Of a stretch of 27,405 nt of DNA, positions 1 to 8,556 are shown piece by piece (within the stretch, counting starts at the first letter, position 1; each line of letters opens with the position of its first letter). This DNA comes from Acidobacteriota bacterium. GTDB taxonomy: Bacteria; Acidobacteriota; Terriglobia; Terriglobales; Acidobacteriaceae. Location: contig QIAR01000003.1 in NCBI GenBank assembly GCA_003225595.1, forward strand, positions 1 to 27,405. Reading direction: 5' to 3'. The position numbers were made by a program, and so were the translations under genes. The notes under the pieces are model-generated. The model was not told where the DNA came from. It was given only the letters and a program-made list of their open reading frames with translations, and did no database searches.

Positions 1-1590
1 CCGAAGGATCCTGACCCTCGTGCCGCACTGGCCCGTTTGTATATGGGCGAGGGCAAAAAAGCGGAGACCGAGGACTTCCTGAAACAGGTCAAGCGCGATT
101 TGCCTGACAAGTCGGTTGGTTATCGAATGCTCGGCGACTACTACTTTGCCACCGGCGACCTGGACAAGGCAGTTGCTGAGTATGGCTCGCTCAACCAGGC
201 ACATCCGAAAGACATTCAGGTCAAGAAAAACTACATTCAACTTTTAATTCTCAAGAACCGTCTGGACGAAGCGCGCAAATTGAATGACCAGGTTGTAAAG
301 ACAAATCCGTCGGATACCGAGGCGCTGATTTTCAAAGGTCAGATTCAGCTCCGTGACGGACATGCCAGGGACGCAGCCGATTCCCTGCAGTCCGCGCTGA
401 AAGGTGATCCCGAAAACGGTGTTGCGCATTATCACCTTGGGGTGGCATTCGATCAAATGGGCAATCTGGCCCGGGCAGAGAGTGAGTGGCGCCAAGCGGT
501 GCGTTTGCGTCCCGATTTATCAGAAGCCCAACGGGCTCTCGCCGCTGTCGCATTGCGCAGAGGAGACATGGACTCGCTGGCCCAGACTGCGGATCAGATC
601 ATCCATGTCCAGCCCGCCTCGCCTGACGGCTATGTGCTGCGCGCCGTCGCTGAAATCAATCGCAAGCAAATCTCTAAGGCCGAGGAGGACATCCGGAAGG
701 CCATCGAAGTCGCCCCCCAAAATCCTGCTGGCTATGTTCAGACCGGCAACTTGCGTCTGCTCCAAAAACAATATGGCGATGCCGAAAAATATTACCAGCA
801 GGCTCTCGAACGCGATCCGAATTCATCCGAGGGCCTTAGTGGGTTGATGAACGCTTATCTGGCCCAGAAACAGACAGACAAGGCTGTCGCAGCTGCCAAC
901 GCTCAGCTGGCGAAAGTTCCCAACAGCAGCGCTTTTCACGATCTGCTGGGCACGATCCTGTTCAACAACAAGAAAGATATGAAAGGCGCGGAAAAAGAAT
1001 TGAGGAAAGCGGCCGAACTGGACAAGAATAATTCCGACGCTTTGCTCAAGCTGGGGCAGGTGCAGGTCGCCCAAGGATCTGTCGACCAGGCAATCGCCAC
1101 CTATCAGCGATCCCTGAAAAACAATCCGCGCGAGATTCGCTTCTACATTCTCATTGGCGAGCTGTACGAGTCCAAACAAGATTGGGAGAAAGCCAAGCAG
1201 ATGTATCAGAAGGCGCTGGAGATCCAGCCTGATAACCCGCTGGCCTCAAATAACCTTGCGTACGTGATGCTACAACAAGGCGGCAATGTCGATGTGGCGC
1301 TCTCGATGGCGCAAACCGCGCGCCGTGGAATGCCGGACTCTTCCAATGCCGCCGATACTTTGGGCTGGGCCTACTTTCAGAAGGGCGCTTACAATATGGC
1401 GATCGATCTCTTCAAAGAGGCTTTGAAGAAGAGTCCCGAGGAAGCCACCTACCATTATCATCTTGGATTGGCGTATCAAAAGGCCAAGCAACCGGCCCTC
1501 GCGAAGCAACACCTCGAACGGGTGCTGAAGATCAACCCCAAATACATGAATGCCGACGAGGTAAGAAAGGCTTTGGCGCAGTTGGGGTAG
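1..1590 (+). CDS. TPR-repeat protein, 5'-truncated by the window edge
   Basis: The reading frame is open from base 1 with no clear start, so the true N-terminus lies outside the window; a TTG at 37 is in frame but has no ribosome binding site. At least 529 residues are visible, made almost entirely of tetratricopeptide repeats of about 34 residues, with helix pairs of the pattern A-x-YHLGxAxxxxGxxxxAxxxxxxALxxxP (for example near the C-terminus, YHYHLGLAYQKAKQPALAKQ). TPR arrays are protein-protein interaction scaffolds. Long ones of this kind in Gram-negative bacteria are often secreted or outer-membrane-associated proteins of the PEP-CTERM/exopolysaccharide (PrsT-like) or Tol/Pal-linked type, but no signal sequence can be seen because the start is missing. 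It is separated from tig by 274 bases, so it is probably a separate transcription unit. The specific partner is unknown. Confidence 0.85.
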   Translation, partial: PKDPDPRAALARLYMGEGKKAETEDFLKQVKRDLPDKSVGYRMLGDYYFATGDLDKAVAEYGSLNQAHPKDIQVKKNYIQLLILKNRLDEARKLNDQVVKTNPSDTEALIFKGQIQLRDGHARDAADSLQSALKGDPENGVAHYHLGVAFDQMGNLARAESEWRQAVRLRPDLSEAQRALAAVALRRGDMDSLAQTADQIIHVQPASPDGYVLRAVAEINRKQISKAEEDIRKAIEVAPQNPAGYVQTGNLRLLQKQYGDAEKYYQQALERDPNSSEGLSGLMNAYLAQKQTDKAVAAANAQLAKVPNSSAFHDLLGTILFNNKKDMKGAEKELRKAAELDKNNSDALLKLGQVQVAQGSVDQAIATYQRSLKNNPREIRFYILIGELYESKQDWEKAKQMYQKALEIQPDNPLASNNLAYVMLQQGGNVDVALSMAQTARRGMPDSSNAADTLGWAYFQKGAYNMAIDLFKEALKKSPEEATYHYHLGLAYQKAKQPALAKQHLERVLKINPKYMNADEVRKALAQLG

Positions 1591-1615
1591 GCGGGTCAGT
1601 CGCATCCTTCGCGCC

Positions 1616-1637
1616 TGGGGGTGATCTGGGGGTGATC
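1616..1637. repeat. 11-bp tandem duplication
   Basis: Two head-to-tail copies of TGGGGGTGATC lie in the gap after the TPR gene. The remainder of 1591-1864 holds no gene that I can support. A TTGACG at 1783-1788 could be a -35 box for tig, but no good -10 box follows at the right distance. Confidence 0.6.
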
Positions 1638-1864
1638 TCCGATTCTTTCGAGCAACAGTCTGGGTCGAAAGCCGGCACGAAAGTGTTCGGAACCCTGACC
1701 CTCAGTGTTTGACGCTGATCTTCCTCAGCCTTACACTCGAATTGCAGTGCGGGCCTGTTCGGCTCGATCGCCTGCGGACGAATTGACGAATTAAGGAACG
1801 GCTAAGATCTTGACTGAGATTCGACCATTGGGCAGAGTCGGGTACAGATGACGGAAGAGGAAAC

Positions 1865-3157
1865 GTGAGCCCCACCGAAACCAGAGACAGTGTCAAACGG
1901 GAAATTCAAATCGAGATTCCCGCCGAGGAAGTGACCCGTCAAACCGAATCGCTGATCCAGAAATATCAGAAACTTGCGCGCCTGCCCGGTTTCCGGCGTG
2001 GCCATGTGCCAGCGTCTATCATCCGCCAGCGTTTTACCGAAGACATCAAGAGCGAAGTGGTTGAGGCTCTGGTGCCGCGCTATTTTCGCAGCGAAGCGGA
2101 GAAGTTGGGGTTGAAGCCAGTGTCGCAGCCGCGAGTCACCGACCTGCACATTCATGAAGGTCAACCGCTACGTTTCAAGGCCAGTTTCGAGATCATGCCG
2201 GAACTGAAGGTAGAGGGCTACAAAGAACTCCGGGCGGAAAAACCGCAGGTTAGCGTCACGGATGAAGAAGTCGAAAACGCGTTAAATGATCTTCGGGAGC
2301 AACATGCAACGTTTGCCTCTGTAGAAGGGCGTGCACTGGCCGACGGCGATTTCGCTCAAGTGTCATTCCACGGCAAGCCGAAAGAAGCAGAACCGGCTAG
2401 CATTCCCGATATGGGAACAAAAACCGTGCACATGGATGATGTCCTGGTGGAGATTGGCGGCAAGAATACCATGCCGGAGTTCACCGAGAATCTGCGCGGC
2501 GCGTCGGCGGGCGAAGAGCGGATCTTCGAAGTGAGATATCCGGAAGACGCGCCTGATAAGCGCCTGGCAGGCAAAACTTTCACCTATACCGTAAAGGTGA
2601 ACTCGATCAAGCAGAAGAATCTGCCCGAATTGAACGAGGCTTTCGCCAAGCAGCTCGGCGAATTTGACAATCTGGAGGAGGTCAGGAAGCGAATCCGCGA
2701 CGGCCTGGAAGCGGAACGAACCCATGCCGCCGAACATGCAGCCAAGGAGAAACTGGTTGAGGAGCTGGTAAAGTGCCATGAGTTCGACGTACCAGAAGCT
2801 CTGGTGGAGCGCCAGATTGATATCCGGCTGGAGCGTGGCTTGCGTGCTCTGGCCGCGCAGGGGATGCGCCCCGAGGATATGAAGAAGATGGACCTTGCTC
2901 GTTTGCGCGCCGGGCAGAGGGAGCAGGCGCTGAACGAAGTCAAAGCATCGCTGTTGCTGGAAAAAATCGCTGACGAGGAGAAAATCGAAGTCGGTAACGA
3001 AGAACTGGATCAGGAGATCGAAGCGCTGGCCAAGCAGTCAAAACAGACCTCGGAAGCCATCCGTGCTCGTTTGACACGTGATGGGGCGCTGGATAGAATC
3101 CGGTCTAGAATCCGCAGCGAGAAGACCCTCAACTTTCTGTATCAACAGTCCGCCTAA
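1865..3157 (+). CDS. tig: Trigger factor (ribosome-associated chaperone / peptidyl-prolyl isomerase)
   Basis: Trigger factor binds ribosomal protein L23 at the exit tunnel and shields nascent chains; it also has FKBP-type prolyl isomerase activity. The 430-residue length is normal for the family. The N-terminal ribosome-binding domain carries the signature loop GFRRGHVP at residues 42-49. The central FKBP-like domain is at about 150-245 and the helical C-terminal arms follow. The central domain has an insertion-like stretch around KPKEAEPASIPDMGTKTVHM. The start is GTG, preceded by GAGGAA five bases upstream. The gene is followed after 63 bases by clpP, the common tig-clpP-clpX-lon order, which couples folding with proteolysis. 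A GC-rich hairpin overlaps its stop codon. Confidence 0.96.
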   Translation: MSPTETRDSVKREIQIEIPAEEVTRQTESLIQKYQKLARLPGFRRGHVPASIIRQRFTEDIKSEVVEALVPRYFRSEAEKLGLKPVSQPRVTDLHIHEGQPLRFKASFEIMPELKVEGYKELRAEKPQVSVTDEEVENALNDLREQHATFASVEGRALADGDFAQVSFHGKPKEAEPASIPDMGTKTVHMDDVLVEIGGKNTMPEFTENLRGASAGEERIFEVRYPEDAPDKRLAGKTFTYTVKVNSIKQKNLPELNEAFAKQLGEFDNLEEVRKRIRDGLEAERTHAAEHAAKEKLVEELVKCHEFDVPEALVERQIDIRLERGLRALAAQGMRPEDMKKMDLARLRAGQREQALNEVKASLLLEKIADEEKIEVGNEELDQEIEALAKQSKQTSEAIRARLTRDGALDRIRSRIRSEKTLNFLYQQSA

Positions 3158-3165
3158 AGGCGGAC
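3148..3165 (+). terminator. GC-rich hairpin over the tig stop codon
   Basis: GTCCGCC, a four-base loop TAAA, and GGCGGAC form a perfect 7-bp stem (8 bp if the loop is counted as two bases). The stop codon of tig lies in the loop. No T-run follows, so it is not a classical intrinsic terminator. It could be an attenuator or an mRNA-stability element that lowers read-through from tig into clpP. Confidence 0.5.
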
Positions 3166-3220
3166 CACTTTCGACTCTCCCCCGAAAGCGAATTATGTCA
3201 TCGGGGCAGGAGTGTGGCAG

Positions 3221-3829
3221 ATGAACGTGAACGATCCACGAATGATGCTGGTGCCCATGGTCATCGAGTCGACCGGCCGCGGCGAGCGGGCGTACGACAT
3301 CTACTCCCGATTGCTGCGCGATAACATCATCTTCATCGGCACCCCGATCGATGACAACATCGCCAATCTGGTGATTGCGCAAATGCTTTTTCTGGCGCAG
3401 GAGGATCCGGAGAAAGATATCCAGCTCTACATTAACTCTCCGGGCGGATCTATCACGGCGGGCATGGCGATCTACGACACCATGCAATATGTGAAGAATG
3501 ACGTAACCACGATCTGCATCGGGCAGGCAGCGAGCATGGCAGCGCTGCTCTTGGCCGCAGGCGAAGGCAAGAAACGTCTGGCGCTTCCCAACTCGCGCAT
3601 TCTGATTCACCAGCCATCGATGGGAGGACTGTCGGGCCAGGCCACTGATATTGACATTCACGCTCGCGAGATCCTGCGTATGCGTGAGATAACGAACCAG
3701 TTGCTGGCCAAGCACAGCGGACAGAAATTAGACAAAGTCGAAAAAGACGTAGAACGCGATTTCATCATGAATGCGCAGCAGGCTAAAGAATACGGAATCA
3801 TAGACGATATCATCTACAAGACGAGATAA
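3221..3829 (+). CDS. clpP: ATP-dependent Clp protease proteolytic subunit ClpP
   Basis: ClpP is the serine peptidase that forms a double heptameric ring and degrades proteins fed by ClpX or ClpA/C. The ATG at 3221 was chosen because AGGAG at 3208-3212 lies eight bases upstream; the in-frame GTG at 3212 overlaps that Shine-Dalgarno sequence and cannot use it. The resulting protein is 202 residues. The catalytic triad is complete: Ser105 in GQAASMAA, His130 in RILIHQPSMGG and Asp180 in VERDFIMNAQQAKEYG. The N-terminus MNVNDPRMMLVPMVIEST resembles the short propeptide region of other ClpPs. Its functional partner clpX lies 177 bases downstream, and the gap contains two palindromic repeats. Confidence 0.97.
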   Translation: MNVNDPRMMLVPMVIESTGRGERAYDIYSRLLRDNIIFIGTPIDDNIANLVIAQMLFLAQEDPEKDIQLYINSPGGSITAGMAIYDTMQYVKNDVTTICIGQAASMAALLLAAGEGKKRLALPNSRILIHQPSMGGLSGQATDIDIHAREILRMREITNQLLAKHSGQKLDKVEKDVERDFIMNAQQAKEYGIIDDIIYKTR

Positions 3830-3898
3830 GAGGTATGATCGGCCGATGCCGATCAATTTCCTGAAGGTCTCGGCGAAAAGCGACTCCTCCCCCAAGTG

Positions 3899-3965
3899 GA
3901 GACGCAGCACGGGCTGCATCTTTGGCAAGAACGGTGTGGTAGAGACGTAGCTTGCTACGTCTCGC
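3899..3965. repeat. Pair of palindromic REP-like elements between clpP and clpX
   Basis: The first hairpin has arms AGACGCAGC (3900-3908) and GCTGCATCT (3913-3921), with one mismatch. The second has perfect 10-bp arms GAGACGTAGC (3942-3951) and GCTACGTCTC (3954-3963) around a TT loop. The extended unit 3928-3965, beginning AGAACGGTGTGG, matches 20736-20773 at 32 of 38 positions without gaps. Other copies lie at 5312, 5389, 7968, 8008, 12071, 16055 and 16103. Confidence 0.8.
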
Positions 3966-4006
3966 AAGAGAGGCGGAGTGAGCCGAGCAGGAAAAGGAGC
4001 AGTCGA

Positions 4007-5284
4007 GTGAAAAGCAGATCAGGCACGGACGAGATGTTGCGTTGTTCTTTCTGTCATAAGTCGCAAGACGCGGTGGCCAAGCTGATCTCTTCCCCCAGCG
4101 ATTACCCGCGGGCCTATATTTGCGATGAGTGCGTGGCAGTCTGCAATTCCATCCTGGAAGATGACCGCACGGCAACTCCCGCAGCGTCGACTCCCAATCA
4201 GCTGCCCAAGCCACAAGAGGTCAAGGTATTTCTTGACGAATACGTAATCGGTCAGGAGCAGACCAAGAAGAAGCTGGCGGTAGCCGTCTACAACCATTAC
4301 AAGCGGATCTATATGAACCGCCAGCGCAATGGCGACGGTATCGAACTGACCAAATCGAACATCATGCTGATCGGGCCTACCGGCACGGGCAAGACGCTGC
4401 TCGCACAGACCCTGGCGCGGATGCTCGATGTGCCCTTCGCGATCGTGGACGCGACCACCCTGACTGAGGCTGGCTACGTTGGCGAGGATGTGGAGAACAT
4501 CATCCTCAAGCTGCTGCAGGCGGCTGAAGGCGACGTGGGACGGGCGCAGACCGGCATCATTTATATTGATGAGGTAGATAAGATCGGCCGCAAGGACGAG
4601 AACCCGTCAATCACTCGCGACGTCTCCGGCGAAGGCGTGCAGCAGGCGCTGCTCAAGATTCTCGAAGGCACGATCGCGAACGTTCCCCCGCAAGGCGGGC
4701 GCAAGCACCCGCACCAGGAGTTCACGCCCGTCGATACCACCAATATCCTGTTCATCTGCGGCGGTGCCTTCGTGGGGCTGGACAAGATTATCGGGCGGCG
4801 CGTAGGCAAGAAATCCCTGGGTTTCCGTGCCAACGAAGAGGTCGAAACCGAGGACGCACAAGTCGCTCGCAAGCAGACCTATGAACTTCTGAGCGATGTA
4901 CAACCGGAAGACCTGATCAAGTTCGGTCTTATCCCCGAGTTCGTGGGCCGTTTGCCGGTAGTAGGAGTATTGCAGGACTTGGACGAGGCGGCGTTGATCG
5001 AGATCCTCACCCGTCCGAAAAACGCAATCATTAAACAGTATCAGCGCTTGTTTGAATTTGAGAATGTGCGGCTCAAGTTCAGCGAAGAAGCGCTGCGGGC
5101 GGTTTCTCGCCAAGCCATGGCTCGCAAGGTTGGCGCACGCGGGCTGCGCATGATTCTGGAAGAATTGATGCTTGACCTGATGTTTCACCTCCCCAGCCAG
5201 AAGAAAGTGAAAGAGTTCGAAGTGACGCGGGAGATGGTGGAGAAGCGGAACGCCTCGCTTGCCATGATGGAGAAGGCAGGTTAG
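4007..5284 (+). CDS. clpX: ClpX, AAA+ unfoldase of the ClpXP protease
   Basis: ClpX recognises tagged substrates, unfolds them with ATP and threads them into ClpP. The GTG at 4007 is preferred because AAGGAG at 3994-3999 lies seven bases upstream, and the resulting 425 residues fit the family. An earlier in-frame GTG at 3896 would translate the repeat elements and has no ribosome binding site. The N-terminal zinc-binding domain has Cys13, Cys16, Cys39 and Cys42. Walker A is GPTGTGKT at 123-130, the pore loop GYVG is at 156-159, Walker B is IIYIDEVD at 184-191, and the RKH substrate loop is at 232-234. The C-terminus ends with the usual small AAA domain. It follows clpP and precedes lon in the same direction. 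Confidence 0.97.
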   Translation: MKSRSGTDEMLRCSFCHKSQDAVAKLISSPSDYPRAYICDECVAVCNSILEDDRTATPAASTPNQLPKPQEVKVFLDEYVIGQEQTKKKLAVAVYNHYKRIYMNRQRNGDGIELTKSNIMLIGPTGTGKTLLAQTLARMLDVPFAIVDATTLTEAGYVGEDVENIILKLLQAAEGDVGRAQTGIIYIDEVDKIGRKDENPSITRDVSGEGVQQALLKILEGTIANVPPQGGRKHPHQEFTPVDTTNILFICGGAFVGLDKIIGRRVGKKSLGFRANEEVETEDAQVARKQTYELLSDVQPEDLIKFGLIPEFVGRLPVVGVLQDLDEAALIEILTRPKNAIIKQYQRLFEFENVRLKFSEEALRAVSRQAMARKVGARGLRMILEELMLDLMFHLPSQKKVKEFEVTREMVEKRNASLAMMEKAG

Positions 5285-5311
5285 GGCCGATGAGATTTCG
5301 ATAGAACTCAA

Positions 5312-5417
5312 CTTGCTGCGTCTCCTATATAATCGTTTTGGGAGTCGCCATAAGCGTGAACCGAAAAGACGCTAGACAAACGTTGAGAAGGACGACCTCG
5401 CAAGCAACGTCTCTACC
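5312..5417. repeat. Two degraded REP-like elements between clpX and lon
   Basis: A right half-element ending TTGCTGCGTCTC lies at 5313-5324. A second copy in the opposite orientation, ending GCAAGCAACGTCTCTACC, lies at 5400-5417; its left arm from 5389 is degenerate. Both match the core described at 3942-3963. Confidence 0.55.
5328..5333 (+). promoter_or_regulatory. Possible -10 box upstream of lon
   Basis: A perfect TATAAT lies about 124 bases before the lon start codon. No convincing -35 hexamer lies 16-18 bases upstream, so this is only a candidate. No CIRCE (HrcA) operator was seen. Confidence 0.3.
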
Positions 5418-5456
5418 CCTACAGCAACGGCCGAGCCCTTGTATCTGGGAGAAAGA

Positions 5457-7871
5457 GTGACCTCAGCCAAGGAAAAGTTTGAGACCAGGAAGCTGCCCAT
5501 GATGCCCATCCGGGACGTGGTCATCTTTCCCTATATGATGACGCCGTTCGTGGTGGGACGAGAATCAAGCGTCCACGCGCTCGAAGAAGCCCTGGCCGCA
5601 GATAAGAAGATTTTCCTGGCCACGCAGCACGACGCCAGCGTGGACGAGCCCAAGCCCAACGAGATCTACCAAGTGGGCACGATCGTGAACATCGTGCAGA
5701 GCTTGAAGCTGCCCGACGGCAACATCAAGGTTCTGGTCGAGGGCATCGAACGCGGCAAGATCCTGCAGATCACGGATACCGAAGGTTTCATGCAGGCGAC
5801 GGTCCGAGTGGCGCGGTACTCGGCCGAAGTGAATCCGCAGATCGAAGCCGGCATGCAACGGGTCACTTCCCTTTTCGAACAATACGTCAAGCTATGCCAG
5901 TCGTTGAATTATGAAACCATGATCGCGGCTGTGCGCATGGAAGATCCGGCCAAGCTGACGGACACCATTGCCGCCAATCTCCAGCTCTCGATCGAAGAGA
6001 AACAGGAACTACTGGATATTTTCGACCCCTCCGAGCGCCTGAACCGTATTGGCGACGTGCTCGACATCGAAATCGAGAAGCTGAACATGGACCGCACCAT
6101 TCAGTCGCGGGTCAAACGGCAGATGGAGCGTGCGCAGAAAGAGTACTACCTCAACGAGAAAATCAAGGCCATCCAGAAGGAACTGGGCCGCGGCGAAAAG
6201 AGCGAATTCGACGAGCTGAAAAAGAAGATCGACGGTGCCGGGATGCCCAAAGACGTGCGGGACAAAGCCATGCAGGAGCTGAAAAAGCTCGAAGCCATGC
6301 CCCCCATGTCGGCCGAGTCGACTGTGTCGCGCAATTACCTGGACTGGCTGCTGGCAGTGCCGTGGAAGAAGCGATCCAAGGAAATCCGCAACATCTCGCG
6401 CGCCGAAAAGGTGCTCAACGAAGATCACTATGGGCTGGAGAAGATCAAGGAACGCATCCTTGAGTTCCTAGCTGTTCGCCAATTGGTGAAGAATCCCAAA
6501 GGCTCGATTCTGTGCTTCGTTGGCCCTCCCGGCGTGGGCAAGACGTCACTAGGCATGTCCATCGCCAAGGCTACCGGACGCAAGTTCGTTCGCATGTCTT
6601 TGGGCGGGGTGCGAGACGAAGCCGAAATCCGCGGCCACCGGCGCACATACATCGGTGCACTGCCCGGGCAGATTATCCAGATGATGAAGAAGGCCAGCAC
6701 CAAGAACCCGGTCTTCATGCTGGATGAAGTCGACAAGATGTCGATGGATTTCCGCGGTGACCCGTCGGCAGCGCTGCTCGAAGTCCTCGATCCCGAGCAG
6801 AATTTCATGTTCGTCGACCACTACCTGGATGTGGAGTACGACCTCTCTCAGGTGTTCTTCATCGCCACCGCGAACGTGATCCACACGATTCCTCCCGCGT
6901 TGCAGGATCGCATGGAAGTGCTGCGGCTGCACGGTTACACGGAGCTGGAAAAGATTGAGATTGCGAAACAGTTTTTGGTCAAGAAGCAGATGGCGCAGGC
7001 GGGGCTCACGGAAAAGAACCTCAAGTTCACCGACGAGGCCATCACAGCCCTTATCCGCTCCTATACGCGGGAAGCGGGCGTTCGCAACCTGGAGCGCGAG
7101 ATTGGAAACATCTGCCGCAAAGTCGCGCGTAAGGTGGTGAAAGAGGGCCAGACCTACAACATCACCATCAATGCGGAAAACGTTAACGACTTCCTCGGAG
7201 TAATCAAGTTCCGCGACATGCTGGCGCACGAGAAGAGCGAAGTCGGGCTGGTGACGGGTCTGGCGTGGACTGAGGTCGGCGGCTCCATCCTGAGTACCGA
7301 GGCCACGGTCGTGGATGGCAAGGGCAAGCTGATGCTGACCGGCAAACTGGGCGATGTGATGCAGGAATCGGCGCAAGCCGCTATGTCTTACGTGCGTTCA
7401 CGCGCCGCCCGGTTGGGACTCTCCCGCGACTTCTATCGCAATCTGGATATCCACGTTCACGTGCCCGAGGGCGCGATCCCAAAAGATGGGCCTTCCGCCG
7501 GGATTACGATCGCCACTGCAATTGCCAGTGCGTTGAGTAAGATTCCGGTGCGTCGCGATCTTGCCATGACGGGCGAGATTACGCTCCGTGGCAAAGTCCT
7601 GCCTATCGGCGGACTGAAGGAAAAACTATTGGCGGCACATCGTGCTGGGCTGTTCGAGGTGGTTCTTCCGCAGGACAACGAGAAAGACCTAGCCGAGGTG
7701 CCGGAGAATTTGCGCAATGCTATGAAATTGCACTTCGTCGATACCATGGACAATGTGCTGGCGATTGCGCTCGAGTCGCCACTGCCACAAATGGCCGGTG
7801 AAGTGGACCAACCAATTGCAGCGCCGCCCATTACTCCGCAGCCGAGCGGGAGTCCGACGGCGCACCAATAG
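5457..7871 (+). CDS. lon: Lon protease (ATP-dependent serine protease La)
   Basis: Lon is a homohexameric cytoplasmic protease that degrades misfolded and short-lived regulatory proteins. The GTG at 5457 is chosen because GGGAG at 5447-5451 precedes it by five bases; a TTG at 5439 lacks a ribosome binding site. The result is 804 residues. The N-terminal LON substrate-binding domain begins at LPMMPIRDVVIFPYM (about 13-205) and is followed by a helical region. The AAA+ module has Walker A GPPGVGKT at 356-363 and Walker B VFMLDEVDK at 419-427. The C-terminal protease domain has catalytic Ser680 in KDGPSAGIT and Lys723 in GGLKEKLLAAHRAG, forming the Ser-Lys dyad with the expected spacing of 43 residues. 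A proline-rich tail closes the protein. It is the last gene of the proteostasis block. Confidence 0.97.
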   Translation: MTSAKEKFETRKLPMMPIRDVVIFPYMMTPFVVGRESSVHALEEALAADKKIFLATQHDASVDEPKPNEIYQVGTIVNIVQSLKLPDGNIKVLVEGIERGKILQITDTEGFMQATVRVARYSAEVNPQIEAGMQRVTSLFEQYVKLCQSLNYETMIAAVRMEDPAKLTDTIAANLQLSIEEKQELLDIFDPSERLNRIGDVLDIEIEKLNMDRTIQSRVKRQMERAQKEYYLNEKIKAIQKELGRGEKSEFDELKKKIDGAGMPKDVRDKAMQELKKLEAMPPMSAESTVSRNYLDWLLAVPWKKRSKEIRNISRAEKVLNEDHYGLEKIKERILEFLAVRQLVKNPKGSILCFVGPPGVGKTSLGMSIAKATGRKFVRMSLGGVRDEAEIRGHRRTYIGALPGQIIQMMKKASTKNPVFMLDEVDKMSMDFRGDPSAALLEVLDPEQNFMFVDHYLDVEYDLSQVFFIATANVIHTIPPALQDRMEVLRLHGYTELEKIEIAKQFLVKKQMAQAGLTEKNLKFTDEAITALIRSYTREAGVRNLEREIGNICRKVARKVVKEGQTYNITINAENVNDFLGVIKFRDMLAHEKSEVGLVTGLAWTEVGGSILSTEATVVDGKGKLMLTGKLGDVMQESAQAAMSYVRSRAARLGLSRDFYRNLDIHVHVPEGAIPKDGPSAGITIATAIASALSKIPVRRDLAMTGEITLRGKVLPIGGLKEKLLAAHRAGLFEVVLPQDNEKDLAEVPENLRNAMKLHFVDTMDNVLAIALESPLPQMAGEVDQPIAAPPITPQPSGSPTAHQ

Positions 7872-8075
7872 CGTTCTCAGTTCTCGGTTCCTGGTCATCA
7901 ACTCTCAGTTCTCGATATGCCCGCGGGATCGGGCCCCTTTCTTTTGCTATCTAACCTCTCTCGCTATAGACGTCGCTTGTCCATTCGTTCTTCCGGCATC
8001 TAAGCACAGACATAGCAAGCTACATCGCTACAAAGTTCCTCTGGTCCATCTTAGAATGAGATAAGGGAACATGCG
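7872..8075. other. Intergenic region with simple repeats
   Basis: The part next to lon contains degenerate copies of CTCAGTTCTC (around 7875-7915). REP-like copies follow (listed separately). A TAGAAT at 8051-8056 could be a -10 box for the next gene. No gene is supported here. Confidence 0.4.
7968..8031. repeat. Pair of REP-like elements upstream of the small membrane protein gene
   Basis: A half-element AGACGTCGCTTG lies at 7968-7979. A full copy lies in the opposite orientation at 8008-8031, starting AGACATAGCAAGCTACATC; it matches the reverse complement of the copy before clpX at 21 of 24 positions. The paired arrangement repeats that seen before clpX and after the amidase gene. Confidence 0.65.
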
Positions 8076-8306
8076 ATGCAACATAATCATGAACAAGGCC
8101 AGGGCAAGGTTTCCCGCGGCACGACAGGATTGATTGTCGTGCTCGTGGCGGTCCTGATTCTTGTGATCTGGCTCCCGCCGTACCGCTGGTTCTTTCTGAT
8201 CAGTTTGGGCATCGGCGCGGTCGTGGCCGCGATCCTGTACCTGTGGCACAAATACAAGCCAGTAAAGCCTGAAGACGTCGATAGACGGCCGTTGAAACTA
8301 GATTAG
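8076..8306 (+). CDS. Small two-helix membrane protein
   Basis: The 76-residue protein has a polar N-terminus with His and Gln (MQHNHEQGQGKVSRGTTG), two predicted membrane segments (about 19-35 and 39-57) separated by a short PPYRW turn, and a charged C-terminal tail rich in Lys, Pro and Asp. AAGGGA lies about eight bases before the ATG, so translation is credible. I do not recognise a named family. Both ends probably face the same side; the basic tail suggests the cytoplasm. It lies between lon and engB, and a hairpin follows the stop codon. Confidence 0.75.
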   Translation: MQHNHEQGQGKVSRGTTGLIVVLVAVLILVIWLPPYRWFFLISLGIGAVVAAILYLWHKYKPVKPEDVDRRPLKLD

Positions 8307-8307
8307 G

Positions 8308-8324
8308 GCCTCCAGCATGGAGGC
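8308..8324 (+). terminator. Hairpin after the small membrane protein gene
   Basis: GCCTCC, loop AGCAT, GGAGGC form a perfect 6-bp stem directly after the stop codon. A competing pairing of AGGGCC with a later GGCCCT is possible. No T-run follows, so any termination would be weak or factor-dependent. Confidence 0.4.
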
Positions 8325-8345
8325 AAAGGCCCTGGCCGAGAAGTC

Positions 8346-8519
8346 ATGACACCAGACGTTATCCTCGAGGCCAATCCACGTCGCGTTGGTGTCACTGTGC
8401 CATTTGCTGATGATCGGGCTACGCCACTAGACTCGGATTTTCTGGGCCAACCGCCATCCCAACCGCCATACCAAGAGGAGAACGTGTTCCAACCGAGCTC
8501 CGAAATCGCGGTCTTATGA
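8346..8519 (+). CDS. Possible 57-residue proline-rich small protein
   Basis: An open frame of 57 codons runs from an ATG at 8346 to a TGA at 8517-8519, 37 bases before engB and on the same strand. The product starts MTPDVILEANPRRVGVTVPF and contains the repeat QPPSQPPYQ, encoded by two copies of a 12-bp unit (CCAACCGCCAT at 8447-8457 and 8459-8469). No clear ribosome binding site is seen (GAGAAG precedes). It is acidic and has no membrane segment. It may be a real small gene or chance; no family is recognised. Confidence 0.35.
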   Translation: MTPDVILEANPRRVGVTVPFADDRATPLDSDFLGQPPSQPPYQEENVFQPSSEIAVL

Positions 8520-8556
8520 CTTGCAAGTTGCAACCCGAATCTGGAAACTGGTGTGG

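Noticed and set aside
3896..4006. N-terminal extension of ClpX from a GTG at 3896
   Set aside because: It would translate the palindromic repeats, has no ribosome binding site and is absent from the family; AAGGAG before GTG 4007 fits better.
6549..7376. 275-codon - strand frame opposite lon
   Set aside because: It is a shadow of the lon coding sequence, caused by its codon bias.
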